Assembly (NCBI GenBank): GCA_945883825.1
Contig: CAMCYF010000019.1
Location: 1-45,027 of the forward strand
Source: Chitinophaga pinensis
GTDB taxonomy: Bacteria > Bacteroidota > Bacteroidia > Flavobacteriales_D > Crocinitomicaceae
Direction of reading: 5' to 3'
Length of the DNA: 45,027 nucleotides
Shown here: positions 1 through 11,385 of the stretch, piece after piece
How positions within the stretch are numbered: the first letter of the stretch is position 1
Layout of the letters: each line of letters begins with the position of its first letter
The notes under the pieces: model-generated
What the model was told of the DNA's origin: nothing
The model's input: the letters and a program-made list of their open reading frames with translations, nothing else
Databases searched by the model: none
Translations under genes and position numbers: made by a program

Positions 1-87
1 TAAGGGTGATGTTCCAATATCACCAAAAACAATTCCTGATGCAATTAATATTCCTGCTAGCGAAATCTTATGTGAAGAGTCTGACAT
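1..87 (-). CDS. kup: Kup-type potassium transporter, N-terminal fragment
   Basis: Only the first 29 codons lie inside the window; the rest runs off the left edge. The translation contains GDIGTSPL (residues 22-29), the conserved signature at the start of the first membrane segment of KUP/HAK/KT K+ uptake proteins, preceded by a short hydrophilic start and a hydrophobic stretch. These proteins import K+ across the inner membrane, probably with protons. The ATG at 87-85 fits the family, whose N-terminus is short. The gene is divergent from tRNA-Leu. The family is fairly sure from this single motif, but most of the protein is unseen. Confidence 0.75.
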   Translation of the reverse strand, partial: MSDSSHKISLAGILIASGIVFGDIGTSPL

Positions 88-182
88 TTAAAAAATTTTG
101 TTAAAATTAATTTAAAATTTAAAACAACACCTTATTTGAATGAAATAGTACTGCTCTCTCCATACAAATAAATGAAAAACAC

Positions 183-190
183 TATATTTG
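183..190 (+). promoter_or_regulatory. -7 element upstream of tRNA-Leu
   Basis: TATATTTG matches the Bacteroidota primary-sigma -7 consensus TAnnTTTG exactly and ends 12 nt before the tRNA. No clear TTTG -33 box is seen at the usual distance. Confidence 0.6.
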
Positions 191-202
191 CTCCCATTCA
201 TT

Positions 203-286
203 GCCCACGTGGTGAAATTGGTAGACATGCCAGCTTGAGGGGCTGGTGCCTTCAGTGGTGTGCTGGTTCGAATCCAGTCGTGGGCA
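203..286 (+). tRNA. tRNA-Leu (anticodon GAG)
   Basis: Complete class II tRNA of 84 nt. The 7-bp acceptor stem GCCCACG/CGTGGGC is perfect and the discriminator is A. The anticodon stem CCAGC/GCTGG encloses loop TTGAGGG, giving anticodon GAG for Leu CUC/CUU codons. A long variable arm and a T-loop with GGTTCGAATCC are present. CCA is not encoded. It is divergent from kup and convergent with rpoC. Confidence 0.97.
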
Positions 287-356
287 CAATTTTTTATCTA
301 AAAACTAAACGAAAATTTACTTTAGATTAAGAACAAAAACCAAACTATAGCGCAAT

Positions 357-380
357 AAAAAAGGGACAAAAGCCCCTTTC
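357..380 (-). terminator. Rho-independent terminator after rpoC
   Basis: AAAGGG/CCCTTT stem (360-365 with 374-379) with an 8-nt loop. Read on the minus strand it is followed by a T run and lies 18 nt after the rpoC stop codon. The + strand side is also moderately T-rich, so it may stop readthrough from tRNA-Leu too. Confidence 0.8.
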
Positions 381-397
381 TTATTAATAATTTAATT

Positions 398-3300
398 TTA
401 AACTTGTTCTAAAAGTTCATCGTAAGCTTCTTGAGAACCTACAATCATTTTTTGATATTCACGAACACCTGTTCCAGCAGGAATTAAATGCCCAACTATC
501 ACATTTTCTTTTAGACCTAATAAATGATCTACTTTTCCTGCGATAGCTGCTTCGTTTAACACTTTTGTAGTCTCTTGGAAAGATGCCGCAGAAATGAAGG
601 ATTGAGTTTGAAGTGAAGCTCTTGTAATTCCTTGAAGCAAAGAAGTAGAAGTTGCAGGAATTGCCTCGCGCGCTTCAACGATTTGTTTGTCTTCTCTTTT
701 CAAGCGAGAATTCTCGTCTCTCAATTTTCGAACTGTCACTAATTGACCTTTTTTAAATTCCGTAGAATCTCCAATCTCTTTTACAAACATCAAACCATAC
801 AATGCATCGTTTGCCTCCATAATATCTGCTTTATGAACAGATTGTCCTTCAAGGAAACGCGTATCTCCTGATTCGCTAATTTCAGCTTTCAACATCATCT
901 GACGAACGATAACTTCAAAGTGTTTATCATTAATCTTTACACCTTGCAAACGATAAACCTCTTGAATTTCATTTACGATGTACTCTTGTACTTTCGTTGG
1001 GCCTTCAATATTTAAGATGTCATTTGGTGTAATTGCACCATCAGAAAGGGGTTGACCAGCTCTAACGAAGTCATTTTGTTGAACTAAAATATGTTTTGCC
1101 AATGGAACCAAATAATTTTTAACCTCTCCAAATTTCGAAGTGATTTTAATTTCTCTGTTACCTCTCTTGATATTTCCAAAAGTAGCGGTACCATCAATTT
1201 CTGAAACAACAGCAGGGTTAGAAGGATTTCGCGCTTCGAATAATTCAGTTACACGAGGAAGTCCACCAGTGATATCTCCTGTTTTACCTGACAATCTTGG
1301 TATTTTCACAAGAATCTCTCCTGCTTCCAACTTATCACCCTCAGCTACAGAAATGTGTGCGTTTACAGGAATTGAATATTCGCGTAAAATTTCTTTTGTT
1401 TTAGGATCGATAATATGAATCGCTGGACTCTTCTTTTTATCTCTTGTTTCTATGATTACTTTTTCTGTAAATCCAGTTTGCTCATCAACTTCCTCGCGGT
1501 AAGTAATATTTTCAACTACATCGTCAAAAACAACTTTACCTGCAACCTCAGAAATTATAACAGCATTGTATGGATCCCACTTACAAATTACATCACCTTT
1601 TTTGATTTTCGTATTATGCGACACAAATAATTCTGATCCGTAAGGGATATTAGTAGTCATAACAGTAATTCCTGTTTTCTCGTCTGAAATTTTCAATTCT
1701 GCAGAACGACCAACAACAATTAATTTAACAGAACCATCAGCATTTTTCTTTTCTATAGTTCTTAATTCATCTATTTCTAATTTACCATTTGCTTTCGCTT
1801 TTAAATCAGAAATATCCGTAGTATTTGAAGCCGTACCACCCACGTGGAAAGTACGCAATGTTAACTGTGTTCCTGGCTCACCAATTGATTGAGCAGCAAC
1901 AACACCAACAGCATCTCCAATTTGAGCTAGACGGTGATTCGATAGATTTCTTCCGTAACATTTAGAACAAACACCACGTCTCATTTCGCAGGTAAGAACT
2001 GAACGAATTTCAACTTCTTCAATTCCTTCTTTTTCAATTGACTTTGCTACATCCTCAGATATAATTTCACCTGCAGCAACAATGATTGTTTCTGATTCCG
2101 GCAAATATATATCATGAACAGAAGTTCTACCTAAAATACGATCGTATAAAGGCTCAACAATTTCATCATTTTTCTTAAGTGAAGTTGCAACAATTCCTCT
2201 TAAAGTTCCGCAGTCATTTAAATTAATAACAACATCTTGAGCAACATCCACCAAACGACGTGTTAAGTATCCCGCATCCGCTGTTTTCAAAGCTGTATCT
2301 GCAAGACCTTTTCGCGCACCGTGTGTTGAAATGAAGTATTCAAGAATTGATAAACCTTCTTTAAAGTTAGATAAAATTGGATTTTCAATGATTTCCTGAA
2401 CAGAAGCACCAGACTTTTGCGGCTTCGCCATTAATCCACGCATACCAGAAAGCTGACGAATTTGCTCTTTTGAACCACGAGCTCCAGAATCAAACATCAT
2501 GTAGATAGAATTGAAACCTTGACGGTCTGTCTTCAATTGCTCCATCAATGTATGCGTCAAACGAGAGTTTGTATGCGTCCAGATGTCGATAATTTGATTG
2601 TAACGCTCATTGTTTGTAATAAGACCCATGTTATAATTACCCATAACATCTTTCACATCACCATGTGCTTTTTCAACTAATTTTTCTTTTTCCTTAGGGA
2701 TAATAATGTCATCCAAGTTGAAAGACAAACCACCTCTAAAAGCCATTTCATAACCCAAACCTTTGATATCATCTAAGAATTGAGCAGTTCGGGAAGTTCC
2801 ACAAATTTTCAATACTTCTCCAATAATATCTCGCAATGCTTTTTTCGTAAGTACATCATTGATGTATCCAACTTCTCTTGGAACTTTCTCATTGAACATA
2901 ACACGTCCGCAAGTCGTCTCAATTAACATTAATTCAGGTTCTCCTGCTGCATTTAGGTCATATGATTTCACCTTTAAGTGAGCATGTAAATCTAATTTTG
3001 CTTCATTATAAGCGATTATTACCTCTTGTGGAGAGTAAAAAATACTGTCTTCACCTTTTACGATTTCCTTTTCAAAAGATCTTTTTCCCTTCGTAATATA
3101 GTACAATCCCAAAACCATGTCTTGAGAAGGCACAGCAATTGGAGCACCATTTGCAGGATTTAGAATATTATGAGATGCTAGCATCAACATTTGTGCTTCT
3201 AAGATTGCAGCATTACCCAAAGGTAAATGAACCGCCATCTGGTCACCATCAAAATCGGCATTGAATGCTGTTGTAACTAATGGATGTAAACGAATTGCTT

Positions 3301-4690
3301 TTCCTTCAATTAATTTCGGTTGAAAAGCTTGAATTCCCAATCTGTGTAATGTTGGTGCACGATTTAAGAGAACAGGATGTCCTTTCAATACATTCTCCAA
3401 AATATCCCAAACAACTGGATCTTTTTTGTCTACAATTTTTTTCGCTGATTTAACTGTTTTCACAATACCACGTTCAATCATTTTACGAATGATAAACGGC
3501 TTGTAAAGTTCCGCAGCCATATCTTTTGGTAAACCACACTCGTGTAATTTCAAATCTGGACCAACAACAATTACAGAACGAGCAGAATAATCAACACGTT
3601 TTCCCAATAAGTTTTGACGGAATCGACCTTGTTTTCCTTTCAAGGAATCAGAAAGTGATTTTAAAGCACGGTTAGATTCTGTTTTTACAGCACTTGACTT
3701 ACGAGAATTATCAAACAATGAATCTACAGATTCCTGTAACATTCGTTTCTCATTTCGCAAAATAACCTCAGGCGCTTTAATTTCTATCAAACGCTTCAAA
3801 CGATTGTTACGAATAATAACACGTCGGTATAAATCATTTAAATCTGAAGTTGCAAAACGTCCACCATCTAGAGGAACTAAAGGTCTTAATTCTGGTGGAA
3901 TAACCGGAACAACCTTTACAATCATCCATTCTGGTCTATTATCAATTCTCTTTTGAGAATCTTTCATTGCTTCAACAACTTGCAATCTTTTTAACGCTTC
4001 ATTTTTACGTTGAACAGAAGTTTCGTGTTCTGCCTGATCACGTAATTGATATGAAAGATCCTCTAATTGTAATCCTTTCAGTAAATCATGAAGTGCTTCA
4101 GCACCCATTTTTGCGATAAATTTATTAGGATCAGCATCATCTAAATGATGATTGTCTTTCATTAATGGATTATCAATAATGTCAAGGTATTCATCTTCAG
4201 AAAGGAAATCCATTTTCTTAATTGTAAGTCCTTCAATAGACAAAGCAGAACCAACTTGAATTACCGCATAACGCTCATAATAGATAATTTGATCCAATTT
4301 CTTCGTGGGTAAACCTAAAAGATATCCGATTTTATTAGGAAGAGAGCGGAAATACCAAATGTGTGCTACAGGAACAACTAAAGAAATATGCCCCATTCTT
4401 TCACGGCGCACTTTTTTCTCTGTTACTTCAACACCGCAGCGATCACAAATAATTCCTTTATAGCGAATACGCTTGTATTTTCCACAATGGCACTCATAAT
4501 CCTTAACTGGACCAAAGATGCGCTCACAAAATAAACCATCTCTTTCAGGCTTATAAGTACGGTAATTAATTGTCTCAGGCTTCAACACTTCACCGCTTGA
4601 GTTCTCCAAAATTATCTCAGGAGAAGATAGTGAAATAGTTATCTTGTTAAAGCTATTTTGTTTTTTTGGTGTTTCTTTTTTAAAAGACAT
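398..4690 (-). CDS. rpoC: DNA-directed RNA polymerase subunit beta'
   Basis: Largest catalytic subunit of the core polymerase, 1430 aa, a typical length for Bacteroidota. The N-terminal zinc site is visible (C67, C69, C82, C85), as is the active-site motif [10 protein letters not shown] (residues 477-486), whose Asp479, Asp481 and Asp483 bind the catalytic Mg2+. The second zinc site is C827, C901, C908 and C911. The clamp, rudder and trigger-loop regions follow in the normal order, with no interruption. It starts 32 nt after the rpoB stop, so the two are co-transcribed, and a terminator follows directly. It is the last gene of the tRNA-tuf-secE-nusG-rpl-rpoBC block. Confidence 0.99.
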   Translation of the reverse strand: MSFKKETPKKQNSFNKITISLSSPEIILENSSGEVLKPETINYRTYKPERDGLFCERIFGPVKDYECHCGKYKRIRYKGIICDRCGVEVTEKKVRRERMGHISLVVPVAHIWYFRSLPNKIGYLLGLPTKKLDQIIYYERYAVIQVGSALSIEGLTIKKMDFLSEDEYLDIIDNPLMKDNHHLDDADPNKFIAKMGAEALHDLLKGLQLEDLSYQLRDQAEHETSVQRKNEALKRLQVVEAMKDSQKRIDNRPEWMIVKVVPVIPPELRPLVPLDGGRFATSDLNDLYRRVIIRNNRLKRLIEIKAPEVILRNEKRMLQESVDSLFDNSRKSSAVKTESNRALKSLSDSLKGKQGRFRQNLLGKRVDYSARSVIVVGPDLKLHECGLPKDMAAELYKPFIIRKMIERGIVKTVKSAKKIVDKKDPVVWDILENVLKGHPVLLNRAPTLHRLGIQAFQPKLIEGKAIRLHPLVTTAFNADFDGDQMAVHLPLGNAAILEAQMLMLASHNILNPANGAPIAVPSQDMVLGLYYITKGKRSFEKEIVKGEDSIFYSPQEVIIAYNEAKLDLHAHLKVKSYDLNAAGEPELMLIETTCGRVMFNEKVPREVGYINDVLTKKALRDIIGEVLKICGTSRTAQFLDDIKGLGYEMAFRGGLSFNLDDIIIPKEKEKLVEKAHGDVKDVMGNYNMGLITNNERYNQIIDIWTHTNSRLTHTLMEQLKTDRQGFNSIYMMFDSGARGSKEQIRQLSGMRGLMAKPQKSGASVQEIIENPILSNFKEGLSILEYFISTHGARKGLADTALKTADAGYLTRRLVDVAQDVVINLNDCGTLRGIVATSLKKNDEIVEPLYDRILGRTSVHDIYLPESETIIVAAGEIISEDVAKSIEKEGIEEVEIRSVLTCEMRRGVCSKCYGRNLSNHRLAQIGDAVGVVAAQSIGEPGTQLTLRTFHVGGTASNTTDISDLKAKANGKLEIDELRTIEKKNADGSVKLIVVGRSAELKISDEKTGITVMTTNIPYGSELFVSHNTKIKKGDVICKWDPYNAVIISEVAGKVVFDDVVENITYREEVDEQTGFTEKVIIETRDKKKSPAIHIIDPKTKEILREYSIPVNAHISVAEGDKLEAGEILVKIPRLSGKTGDITGGLPRVTELFEARNPSNPAVVSEIDGTATFGNIKRGNREIKITSKFGEVKNYLVPLAKHILVQQNDFVRAGQPLSDGAITPNDILNIEGPTKVQEYIVNEIQEVYRLQGVKINDKHFEVIVRQMMLKAEISESGDTRFLEGQSVHKADIMEANDALYGLMFVKEIGDSTEFKKGQLVTVRKLRDENSRLKREDKQIVEAREAIPATSTSLLQGITRASLQTQSFISAASFQETTKVLNEAAIAGKVDHLLGLKENVIVGHLIPAGTGVREYQKMIVGSQEAYDELLEQV

Positions 4691-4722
4691 TTTTATTGGA
4701 ATATTTTCGTTAAATAATTCAA

Positions 4723-7700
4723 TTAATCCATAGTTACATTAAGGCATAAACCTCTCAATTCGTGAAGCAATACATTGAAAGATTCTGGAATTCCTGGTTC
4801 AGGAATATTATCACCTTTTACAATTGCTTCATATGCTTTCGCACGACCTGTTACATCATCTGATTTTACTGTCAAAATTTCTTGTAAGATATTAGCAGCT
4901 CCAAATGCTTCCAAAGCCCAAACTTCCATCTCTCCAAAACGCTGACCTCCAAATTGAGCTTTACCTCCAAGAGGCTGTTGCGTAATTAATGAATAAGGTC
5001 CAATCGAACGTGCATGCATTTTATCATCTACCATGTGTGATAATTTCAACATGTAAATTATTCCTACAGTCGCTGGTTGATGGAAACGTTCTCCAGTTCC
5101 ACCATCATACAAATAGGTTTTACCTGATCTTGGCACACCTGCTTTATCCGTCCAATCATTAATTTCGTCAGGTGTTGCACCATCAAAAATAGGCGTTGCA
5201 AACTTGATACCTAACTTCTCACCTGCCCAACCAAGAACAGTTTCATAAATTTGACCAAGGTTCATACGTGAAGGTACACCAAGCGGATTCAAAACTATAT
5301 CAACAGGAGTTCCATCGGCAAGGAATGGCATATCTTCAGCACGAACAATATTTGCTACAATACCCTTATTACCATGACGTCCCGCCATTTTATCACCTAC
5401 CTTTAACTTACGTTTTTTAGCAACATACACTTTCGCTAATTTTACAATTCCTGCAGGAAGTTCATCACCAACAGAGATATGGAATTTTCGACGCTTATAG
5501 TTACCTAAAAGATCATTTGATTTGATGTTAAAATTATGAATAACACGGCTAACCAATTGGTTTACAGTAGTATCGCTTGTCCAGTTAAGTGGATTAACAA
5601 TTGAATAATCCAATGAAATTAATGCCTTATTTGAAAATTTAGTTCCTTTTTTAACCAATTCTTCTTTAAAGTTATTAAAAACACCATTGGCTTTATTTTC
5701 GCCAAGAATTTGAATTAACTTATCTACCAATTTCTCTTTTAAATCAGCAAAATCTTTATGGTATTCAGCATCAATAGTTTCAAGAACGGGTTTATCGTGA
5801 TTCTTAGATTTACGATCTTTAATTGCACGTGAGAATAATTTCTTCTCAATTACAACTCCACGAAGAGATGGTCCAGCTTTCAAAGATGCATCTTTTACAT
5901 CACCCGCTTTGTCACCAAAAATCGCACGAAGTAATTTTTCTTCTGGAGACGGATCTGTTTCACCTTTTGGTGTAATTTTTCCTATTAAAATATCTCCTTC
6001 TTTTATTTCTGCTCCAATTCGAATCAATCCATTTTCATCCAAATCTTTTGTAGCTTCTTCACTAACATTTGGAATATCAGAGGTTAATTCTTCCATTCCA
6101 CGTTTTGTGTCTCTTACTTCCAAAGAATATTCATCTATGTGAACAGAAGTAAAGATATCATCACGAACAACTTTTTCAGAAATTACAATCGCATCCTCAA
6201 AATTATAACCTTTCCAAGGCATAAATGCCACTTTTAAGTTTTGACCAAGAGCTAATTCGCCTTTTTGCGTTGCAAATCCTTCACAAAGAACCTGTCCTTT
6301 TTCAACTCTATCGCCTTTTTGTACAATCGGTTTCAAGTTGATACACGTACTTTGGTTTGTTTTCATGAATTTAGTAAGCTTGTAATGAATTACTTCACTG
6401 TCAAAACTCACTAATTTATCTTCAGCATTCCAATCGTAGCGAATGATAATTTCATTTGCATCAACATATTCTACAGTTCCATTACCTTCAGCATTTATTA
6501 AAACACGAGAATCACGAGCTACTAAACGCTCAATTCCTGTTCCAACAATTGGAGAATTCGGACGAAGAAGTGGAACCGCTTGACGCTGCATGTTTGATCC
6601 CATCAAAGCACGATTCGCGTCATCATGCTCCAAAAATGGAATAGAAGAGGCTGCAATCGATGCAATTTGGTTGGCACCAACATCCATTAAATGAAGTGCT
6701 TTTGGAGTTACAACGGGGAAATCACCTTCAAATCGAGCTTTTACAAGATCTGACAAGAAATTTCCTTTATCATCAATATTCTCAATAGCTTGAGCAATAA
6801 TTTTTGAATTTTCCTCTTCAGCAGCCAAATAAATTGGCGTATCATTTAACGAAACTTTTCCGTTTTCAACTTTTCTATAAGGCGTTTCAATGAAACCTAA
6901 CTTATTTACTTTTGCAAAAACACAAAGCGAAGAAATCAATCCAATGTTTGGCCCTTCTGGCGTTTCAATTGTACACAAACGACCATAGTGCGTATAATGT
7001 ACATCTCGTACTTCAAATCCAGCTCTTTCACGTGAAAGTCCGCCTGGCCCTAGGGCAGAAAGACGACGTTTGTGAGTTACCTCCGAAAGTGGATTCGTTT
7101 GATCCATAAATTGAGACAATTGATTTGTTCCAAAAAATGAATTAATAACCGAAGACAAAGTTTTTGCATTAATTAAGTCGATTGGTGTAAAAACCTCGTT
7201 ATCACGAACATTCATTCGTTCACGGATCGTACGTGCCATTCGAGATAAACCAACTCCAAATTGAGAATACAATTGTTCACCAACTGTTCTTACTCGACGA
7301 TTTGATAAATGGTCAATATCATCAATATCCGCTTTTGAATTAATCAATTCAATAAGGTATTTTATGATATTTATAATATCTGTTTTTGTAAGAACACGAG
7401 ACTGTTCAGAATTGTCAAGTCCTAATTTTTTATTTAAACGGAAACGACCAACCTCTCCTAAATCATAACGTGCATCTGAGAAAAATAATTTTTCAAAAAC
7501 ACCCTTTGCAGTTTCATAGTCGGGCGGATCTGCATTCCTTAATTGTCGATAAATATGTTCTACCGCTTCTTTTTCAGAATTGGAAACGTCTTTTTGTAAG
7601 GTATTATAGATAATTGTAAAATCCGTAGAATTTGCATCTTCTTTGTGAAGAATAACAGATTTTGCTCCCGAATCCATGATTAAGTCTAAGTGCTCATCAC

Positions 7701-8532
7701 CAATTACAATCTCACGATCAAGAATAACTTCATTTCTTTCAATAGAAACAACTTCTCCTGTATCTTCATCTACAAAATCTTCTATCCAAGTTTTTAAAAC
7801 CCTTGCAGCTAGTCTTCTACCTACTAATTTTTTTATGTTTGCTTTACTAATTTTAATTTCATCAGCAAGTCCAAATATTTCTAAGATATCCTTATCTGTT
7901 TCATAACCAATGGCTCTGAATAAAGTTGTAACAGGAAGCTTCTTTTTACGATCGATATAGGCATACATGATATTATTAATATCTGTAGCAAATTCTATCC
8001 AAGAACCTTTAAAAGGAATTATTCTTGCGGAATAAAGTTTTGTGCCATTTGCGTGACGACTTTGACCAAAGAATACACCTGGAGAACGATGTAATTGAGA
8101 AACGATTACTCGCTCTGCTCCATTTACAACAAATGAACCTTTCGGAGTCATATAAGGAATTGTACCTAAATATACATCCTGAACAATTGTTTCAAAATCC
8201 TCATGCTCGGGATCAGTACAGTATAATTTTAATTTTGCTTTAAGAGGCACGCTGTAAGTCAAGCCGCGCTCAATACACTCTGCAATAGAATATCTTGGTG
8301 GATCAATAAAATAATCCAAAAATTCTAATACGAATTGATTTCTTGTATCTGTTATAGGAAAATTCTCCGCAAACACTTTGAAGAGGCCTTCGCTGTCTCT
8401 ATTTTCGGGAGTAGTTTCTAATTGAAAGAACTCTTTGAAGGATTTTAACTGAATTTCCAAAAAATCTGGATATTCAAACTGGTTTTTGCTTGACGCAAAG
8501 TTAATTCTGGTTGAATTATTTGATGTTGCCAA
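4723..8532 (-). CDS. rpoB: DNA-directed RNA polymerase subunit beta
   Basis: Second large catalytic subunit of RNA polymerase, 1269 aa. The rifampicin-binding region is visible around residues 470-495, with His487 equivalent to E. coli His526. Most residues whose change gives rifampicin resistance are wild type; a Thr stands where E. coli has Asn518. [11 protein letters not shown] and [12 protein letters not shown] (from residue 1046) are the conserved active-site segments. The C-terminus ends with the module that contacts beta'. The gene is separated from rplL by 104 nt carrying a hairpin and from rpoC by 32 nt, which is standard rplKAJL-rpoBC order. Confidence 0.99.
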   Translation of the reverse strand: MATSNNSTRINFASSKNQFEYPDFLEIQLKSFKEFFQLETTPENRDSEGLFKVFAENFPITDTRNQFVLEFLDYFIDPPRYSIAECIERGLTYSVPLKAKLKLYCTDPEHEDFETIVQDVYLGTIPYMTPKGSFVVNGAERVIVSQLHRSPGVFFGQSRHANGTKLYSARIIPFKGSWIEFATDINNIMYAYIDRKKKLPVTTLFRAIGYETDKDILEIFGLADEIKISKANIKKLVGRRLAARVLKTWIEDFVDEDTGEVVSIERNEVILDREIVIGDEHLDLIMDSGAKSVILHKEDANSTDFTIIYNTLQKDVSNSEKEAVEHIYRQLRNADPPDYETAKGVFEKLFFSDARYDLGEVGRFRLNKKLGLDNSEQSRVLTKTDIINIIKYLIELINSKADIDDIDHLSNRRVRTVGEQLYSQFGVGLSRMARTIRERMNVRDNEVFTPIDLINAKTLSSVINSFFGTNQLSQFMDQTNPLSEVTHKRRLSALGPGGLSRERAGFEVRDVHYTHYGRLCTIETPEGPNIGLISSLCVFAKVNKLGFIETPYRKVENGKVSLNDTPIYLAAEEENSKIIAQAIENIDDKGNFLSDLVKARFEGDFPVVTPKALHLMDVGANQIASIAASSIPFLEHDDANRALMGSNMQRQAVPLLRPNSPIVGTGIERLVARDSRVLINAEGNGTVEYVDANEIIIRYDWNAEDKLVSFDSEVIHYKLTKFMKTNQSTCINLKPIVQKGDRVEKGQVLCEGFATQKGELALGQNLKVAFMPWKGYNFEDAIVISEKVVRDDIFTSVHIDEYSLEVRDTKRGMEELTSDIPNVSEEATKDLDENGLIRIGAEIKEGDILIGKITPKGETDPSPEEKLLRAIFGDKAGDVKDASLKAGPSLRGVVIEKKLFSRAIKDRKSKNHDKPVLETIDAEYHKDFADLKEKLVDKLIQILGENKANGVFNNFKEELVKKGTKFSNKALISLDYSIVNPLNWTSDTTVNQLVSRVIHNFNIKSNDLLGNYKRRKFHISVGDELPAGIVKLAKVYVAKKRKLKVGDKMAGRHGNKGIVANIVRAEDMPFLADGTPVDIVLNPLGVPSRMNLGQIYETVLGWAGEKLGIKFATPIFDGATPDEINDWTDKAGVPRSGKTYLYDGGTGERFHQPATVGIIYMLKLSHMVDDKMHARSIGPYSLITQQPLGGKAQFGGQRFGEMEVWALEAFGAANILQEILTVKSDDVTGRAKAYEAIVKGDNIPEPGIPESFNVLLHELRGLCLNVTMD

Positions 8533-8591
8533 TGCTTTTGTTTTTTAGTAATTGGAAATTATTAACTCAGGTAATTGCTTAAAAACAGAAG

Positions 8592-8617
8592 TAGGCAGAC
8601 ACTAAATGTGCTGCCTA
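8592..8617 (-). promoter_or_regulatory. rplL-rpoB intergenic hairpin (candidate attenuator or processing site)
   Basis: TAGGCAG (8592-8598) pairs with CTGCCTA (8611-8617). A further CAC/GTG helix extends it past one bulged A to a 5-nt loop. On the minus strand the structure begins 20 nt after the rplL stop and is followed by a T-rich run containing TTTTT. This is the position of the partial attenuator/RNase III site known in E. coli. The structure is seen; the function is inferred. Confidence 0.6.
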
Positions 8618-8636
8618 TCCTGTAAATATTTAAAGA

Positions 8637-9017
8637 TTATTTAATCTCTACTTCAGCTCCAGCTTCTTCTAAAGACTTTTTCAAGCCTTCAGCCTCATCT
8701 TTGGAAACTCCTTCTTTCAATGTAGATGGAGCAGCATCAACTAGATCTTTAGATTCTTTTAATCCATTACCAGTAAGTTCTTTTACAAGTTTAACAACTT
8801 GTAATTTGTTAGGTCCACCAGCCTTAAGGATAACATCGAACTCAGTTTTCTCAGCAGCAGCTTCTTCACCACCACCAGCAGCAGCGCCAGCCATCATAAC
8901 TGGAGCAGCAGCTGCAGGTTCGATACCATATTCATCTTTAAGAATTGTTGCCAACTCACTTACTTCTTTAACTGTAAGGTTTACTAATGTTTCTGCAATT
9001 TTGTTTAAATCAGCCAT
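8637..9017 (-). CDS. rplL: 50S ribosomal protein L7/L12
   Basis: Stalk protein of the large subunit that recruits translation GTPases, 126 aa. An N-terminal dimerisation helix pair (about 1-35) is followed by an Ala/Gly-rich hinge (about 36-55) and the acidic C-terminal domain, with the conserved KTEFDVIL and the helix with [10 protein letters not shown] that binds EF-Tu and EF-G. It sits directly downstream of rplJ, whose product anchors L7/L12 dimers to the ribosome, and 104 nt upstream of rpoB. Confidence 0.99.
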   Translation of the reverse strand: MADLNKIAETLVNLTVKEVSELATILKDEYGIEPAAAAPVMMAGAAAGGGEEAAAEKTEFDVILKAGGPNKLQVVKLVKELTGNGLKESKDLVDAAPSTLKEGVSKDEAEGLKKSLEEAGAEVEIK

Positions 9018-9057
9018 TTTATTTTATTTTTTTTAAAAAAGGTTTAATAAATAATAA

Positions 9058-9579
9058 TTATGCCCGTTGTTCGAGCGTTTTAAGAATGCCAGCGATTTTG
9101 CCACCAGCACTTTGAAGTCCAGATAATACATTCTTAGCAGGACTCTGCAATAATCCAATGATTTCTCCAACCAATTCTTCTTTGCTTTTCAAAGATTCAA
9201 GAACTAGTAATTGATGATCACCAATAAAAATTGCTTCGTCAATGTATGCTCCTTTTAAAATTGGTTTCGCGTTTTTCTTACGAAAATCTTGAATTAATTT
9301 TGCGGGAACATTTGCAACATCACTTAACATTATAGAAGTTGCTCCTTTTAAAGTGTCATAAAGACCTTCAAAATTCTTTCCTTCTACACGTTCCATTGCT
9401 TTTTGAAGCAGTGCATTTTTTACAACACGAATTTTAATATTTGCTTGAAAGCATCGTCTTCGTAATGTATTCACTGATTCAACTGTAAGTTCTGCAGTAT
9501 CTGTTAAATAGATAATATTATTTGCTGTTAATTCAGCAGTTAAATCATCTATATACTTTGCTTTTTCTATTCTATTCAT
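9058..9579 (-). CDS. rplJ: 50S ribosomal protein L10
   Basis: Stalk base protein, 173 aa, usual length. The N-terminal globular domain binds 23S rRNA together with L11, and the C-terminal helix carries L7/L12 dimers. The N-terminal conserved segment is recognisable, including NALLQKAMERV and a GATSIML stretch. Only 11 nt separate it from rplA, so there is no room for a free-standing L10 leader of the gammaproteobacterial type. Any autoregulatory site would have to lie inside the end of rplA or further upstream. Confidence 0.98.
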   Translation of the reverse strand: MNRIEKAKYIDDLTAELTANNIIYLTDTAELTVESVNTLRRRCFQANIKIRVVKNALLQKAMERVEGKNFEGLYDTLKGATSIMLSDVANVPAKLIQDFRKKNAKPILKGAYIDEAIFIGDHQLLVLESLKSKEELVGEIIGLLQSPAKNVLSGLQSAGGKIAGILKTLEQRA

Positions 9580-9590
9580 TTTTTTAAATG

Positions 9591-10286
9591 TTAAGCATTA
9601 ACAGACTTGGCGTCAATTTGAATACCAGGACTCATTGTTGAACTTATATAAATTGATTTGATGTATGTTCCTTTTGCAGCAGAAGGTTTTAATTTAAGAA
9701 GAGACAAGATTAATTCATTTGCGTTATCACAAATTTTATCACCATCAAAACTTACTTTACCAACTGAAGAGTGAATGATACCGTATTTATCAACTTTAAA
9801 GTCAATCTTTCCAGCTTTCACTTCCTGCACTGCTTTTCCAACATCCATTGTTACAGTACCCGTTTTTGGATTTGGCATTAATCCACGAGGACCTAAAACT
9901 CGTCCAAGTGCACCAACCTTACCCATAACAGAAGGCATTGTAATAATAACATCAATATCTGTCCAACCACCTTTGATTTTTTCAATAAAATCATCAAGTC
10001 CAACAAAATCAGCACCCGCTTCCTTCGCTTCATTTTCCTTGTCGGGAGTACAAAGTACAAGTACTTTAATATCCTTTCCAGTTCCATGCGGCAAAGCCAC
10101 TGTGCCTCTAACCATTTGATTTGCTTTACGAGGATCAACTCCAAGTCGTACACAAATATCTACGGAAGCGTCAAATTTAGTAGTGGAGATTCCCTTTACC
10201 AAATCACAGGCTTCTGTCAGAGTGTAGATTTTAGTCAAGTCGTACTTGGCTAGAATCTCTTTTCTTTTTTTCGAAATTCTCTTCAT
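9591..10286 (-). CDS. rplA: 50S ribosomal protein L1
   Basis: L1 stalk protein, 231 aa from the chosen ATG at 10286; it binds the 23S L1 stalk, helps release deacylated tRNA and in many bacteria represses its own mRNA. The frame stays open upstream to a GTG at 10319, but that would overlap rplK and add 11 residues not typical of L1. The ATG 4 nt after the rplK stop gives [12 protein letters not shown], the normal start. The family motif [19 protein letters not shown] is intact. It follows rplK, as in most bacteria. Confidence 0.98.
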   Translation of the reverse strand: MKRISKKRKEILAKYDLTKIYTLTEACDLVKGISTTKFDASVDICVRLGVDPRKANQMVRGTVALPHGTGKDIKVLVLCTPDKENEAKEAGADFVGLDDFIEKIKGGWTDIDVIITMPSVMGKVGALGRVLGPRGLMPNPKTGTVTMDVGKAVQEVKAGKIDFKVDKYGIIHSSVGKVSFDGDKICDNANELILSLLKLKPSAAKGTYIKSIYISSTMSPGIQIDAKSVNA

Positions 10287-10290
10287 AACA

Positions 10291-10740
10291 CTATTTTTTG
10301 GATTTTGGTGCCTCACCACCTTTAATTGTAACGCCCATACTTCGAGCAGTACCTGCTACCATCCGCATTGCTGAATCAACAGTAAAACAATTTAAATCAG
10401 GCATTTTATCTTCAGCAATCGCACGAACTTGCGTCCATGAAACAGATCCAACTTTAACGCGATTAGGTTCAGAAGAACCTTTTTTGATTTTAGAATGTTC
10501 AATAATTTGAACTGCTGCGGGTGGGGTTTTTAAAACAAAATCAAAAGATTTATCACCGTAAACAGTGATAACAACCGGTACAACTTTCCCCATTTTATCT
10601 TGCGTTCTAGCATTAAACTGCTTACAGAACTCCATGATGTTTACACCTTTTGCACCTAATGCAGGTCCAATTGGTGGTGCTGGGTTGGCTGTGCCTCCTT
10701 TGATCTGTAATTTGATCAACGCTGCTACTTCTTTAGCCAT
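10291..10740 (-). CDS. rplK: 50S ribosomal protein L11
   Basis: L11 binds the GTPase-associated region of 23S rRNA and forms the thiostrepton-site base with L10 and the L7/L12 stalk; 149 aa. The Pro-rich N-terminal motif [10 protein letters not shown] (residues 21-30) and the C-terminal RNA-binding domain with GTARSMG are intact. A short Lys-rich tail ends the protein. The stop is 4 nt before rplA, so translation is probably coupled. The upstream spacer to nusG can fold (10756-10811). Confidence 0.99.
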   Translation of the reverse strand: MAKEVAALIKLQIKGGTANPAPPIGPALGAKGVNIMEFCKQFNARTQDKMGKVVPVVITVYGDKSFDFVLKTPPAAVQIIEHSKIKKGSSEPNRVKVGSVSWTQVRAIAEDKMPDLNCFTVDSAMRMVAGTARSMGVTIKGGEAPKSKK

Positions 10741-10755
10741 ATATATTCAATTTAT

Positions 10756-10811
10756 GTAGTCAAACGTGCGCTATAATTGATGGGAAGCTTTAATCATCAG
10801 CACACTTCTAC
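10756..10811 (-). promoter_or_regulatory. Structured leader between nusG and rplK (candidate L1-responsive element)
   Basis: In the 83-nt nusG-rplK spacer three nested helices can form: GTAG/CTAC (10756-10759 with 10808-10811), GTGCGC/GCACAC with one wobble pair (10766-10771 with 10800-10805), and TGATG/CATCA (10778-10782 with 10795-10799). Asymmetric internal loops separate them. L11-L1 operons often carry an L1-binding mimic of the 23S L1 stalk at this place. The fold was found by eye; the role is inferred. Confidence 0.45.
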
Positions 10812-10823
10812 GGTTAATACATT

Positions 10824-11375
10824 TTAAGAATCTTTTTCAACCTGCATATAGCTAAGCTCCAAAAGATTTTTTCTGCCAAAAATTTTGACCATCACTTTTA
10901 ATTTTTTCTTGTCCTCGTTGATTTCATCAACAACGCCTGTGAAATTATTAAAAGGACCATCAATTACCTTAACAGGCTCGCCAACAATAAAAGGAACTTT
11001 CATTTCTTCTTCATGTTCGGCTAATTCATCTACTTTACCTATAATTCTATTTACTTCAGACATTCTCATTGGAACTGGTTCACCACCTTTTACAGTGCCT
11101 AAAAAACCAATTACATTTGGAATCCCTTTAATTACGTGTTTTACTTCTCCAACTAGTGCCGCTTCAATAATTACATAACCTGGCAAAAACACTTTTTCTT
11201 TCAGTGCTTTTTTACCATTTTGAATTTTAAAAACCTTTTCCATAGGTATTAAAATTTGGTTCACATAATCTCCTAACTTCATACGAGAAATTTCTAATTC
11301 AAGATATTCTTTTACTTTCTTTTCTTTGCCGCTAACAGCACGAATAACGTACCATTTTTTAACTATTTCTCCCAT
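10824..11375 (-). CDS. nusG: Transcription termination/antitermination factor NusG
   Basis: NusG binds the RNA polymerase clamp and links it to ribosomes or Rho; 183 aa. The N-terminal NGN domain starts with KKWYVIRAVSGKEKKVK and contains the conserved LPGYVIIEA. The C-terminal KOW domain carries VGEPVKVIDGPFNNFTGVV. It follows secE by 10 nt, the conserved secE-nusG pair. A Met a few codons into the frame is an alternative start, but this one is a good fit. Confidence 0.98.
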   Translation of the reverse strand: MGEIVKKWYVIRAVSGKEKKVKEYLELEISRMKLGDYVNQILIPMEKVFKIQNGKKALKEKVFLPGYVIIEAALVGEVKHVIKGIPNVIGFLGTVKGGEPVPMRMSEVNRIIGKVDELAEHEEEMKVPFIVGEPVKVIDGPFNNFTGVVDEINEDKKKLKVMVKIFGRKNLLELSYMQVEKDS

Positions 11376-11385
11376 GTCTTTATCC

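Noticed and set aside
1140-9036. Several plus-strand open frames of 60-111 codons inside rpoC, rpoB and rplL
   Set aside because: Shadow frames on the opposite strand of highly conserved genes; none has its own promoter or a recognisable domain.
9893-10153. An 86-codon minus-strand frame inside rplA
   Set aside because: It lies in another frame of the same strand, wholly within rplA; its composition is not protein-like.
10287-10319. GTG start for rplA overlapping rplK
   Set aside because: The ATG at 10286 gives a standard L1 N-terminus; the extension would be residues read from the rplK 3' end.
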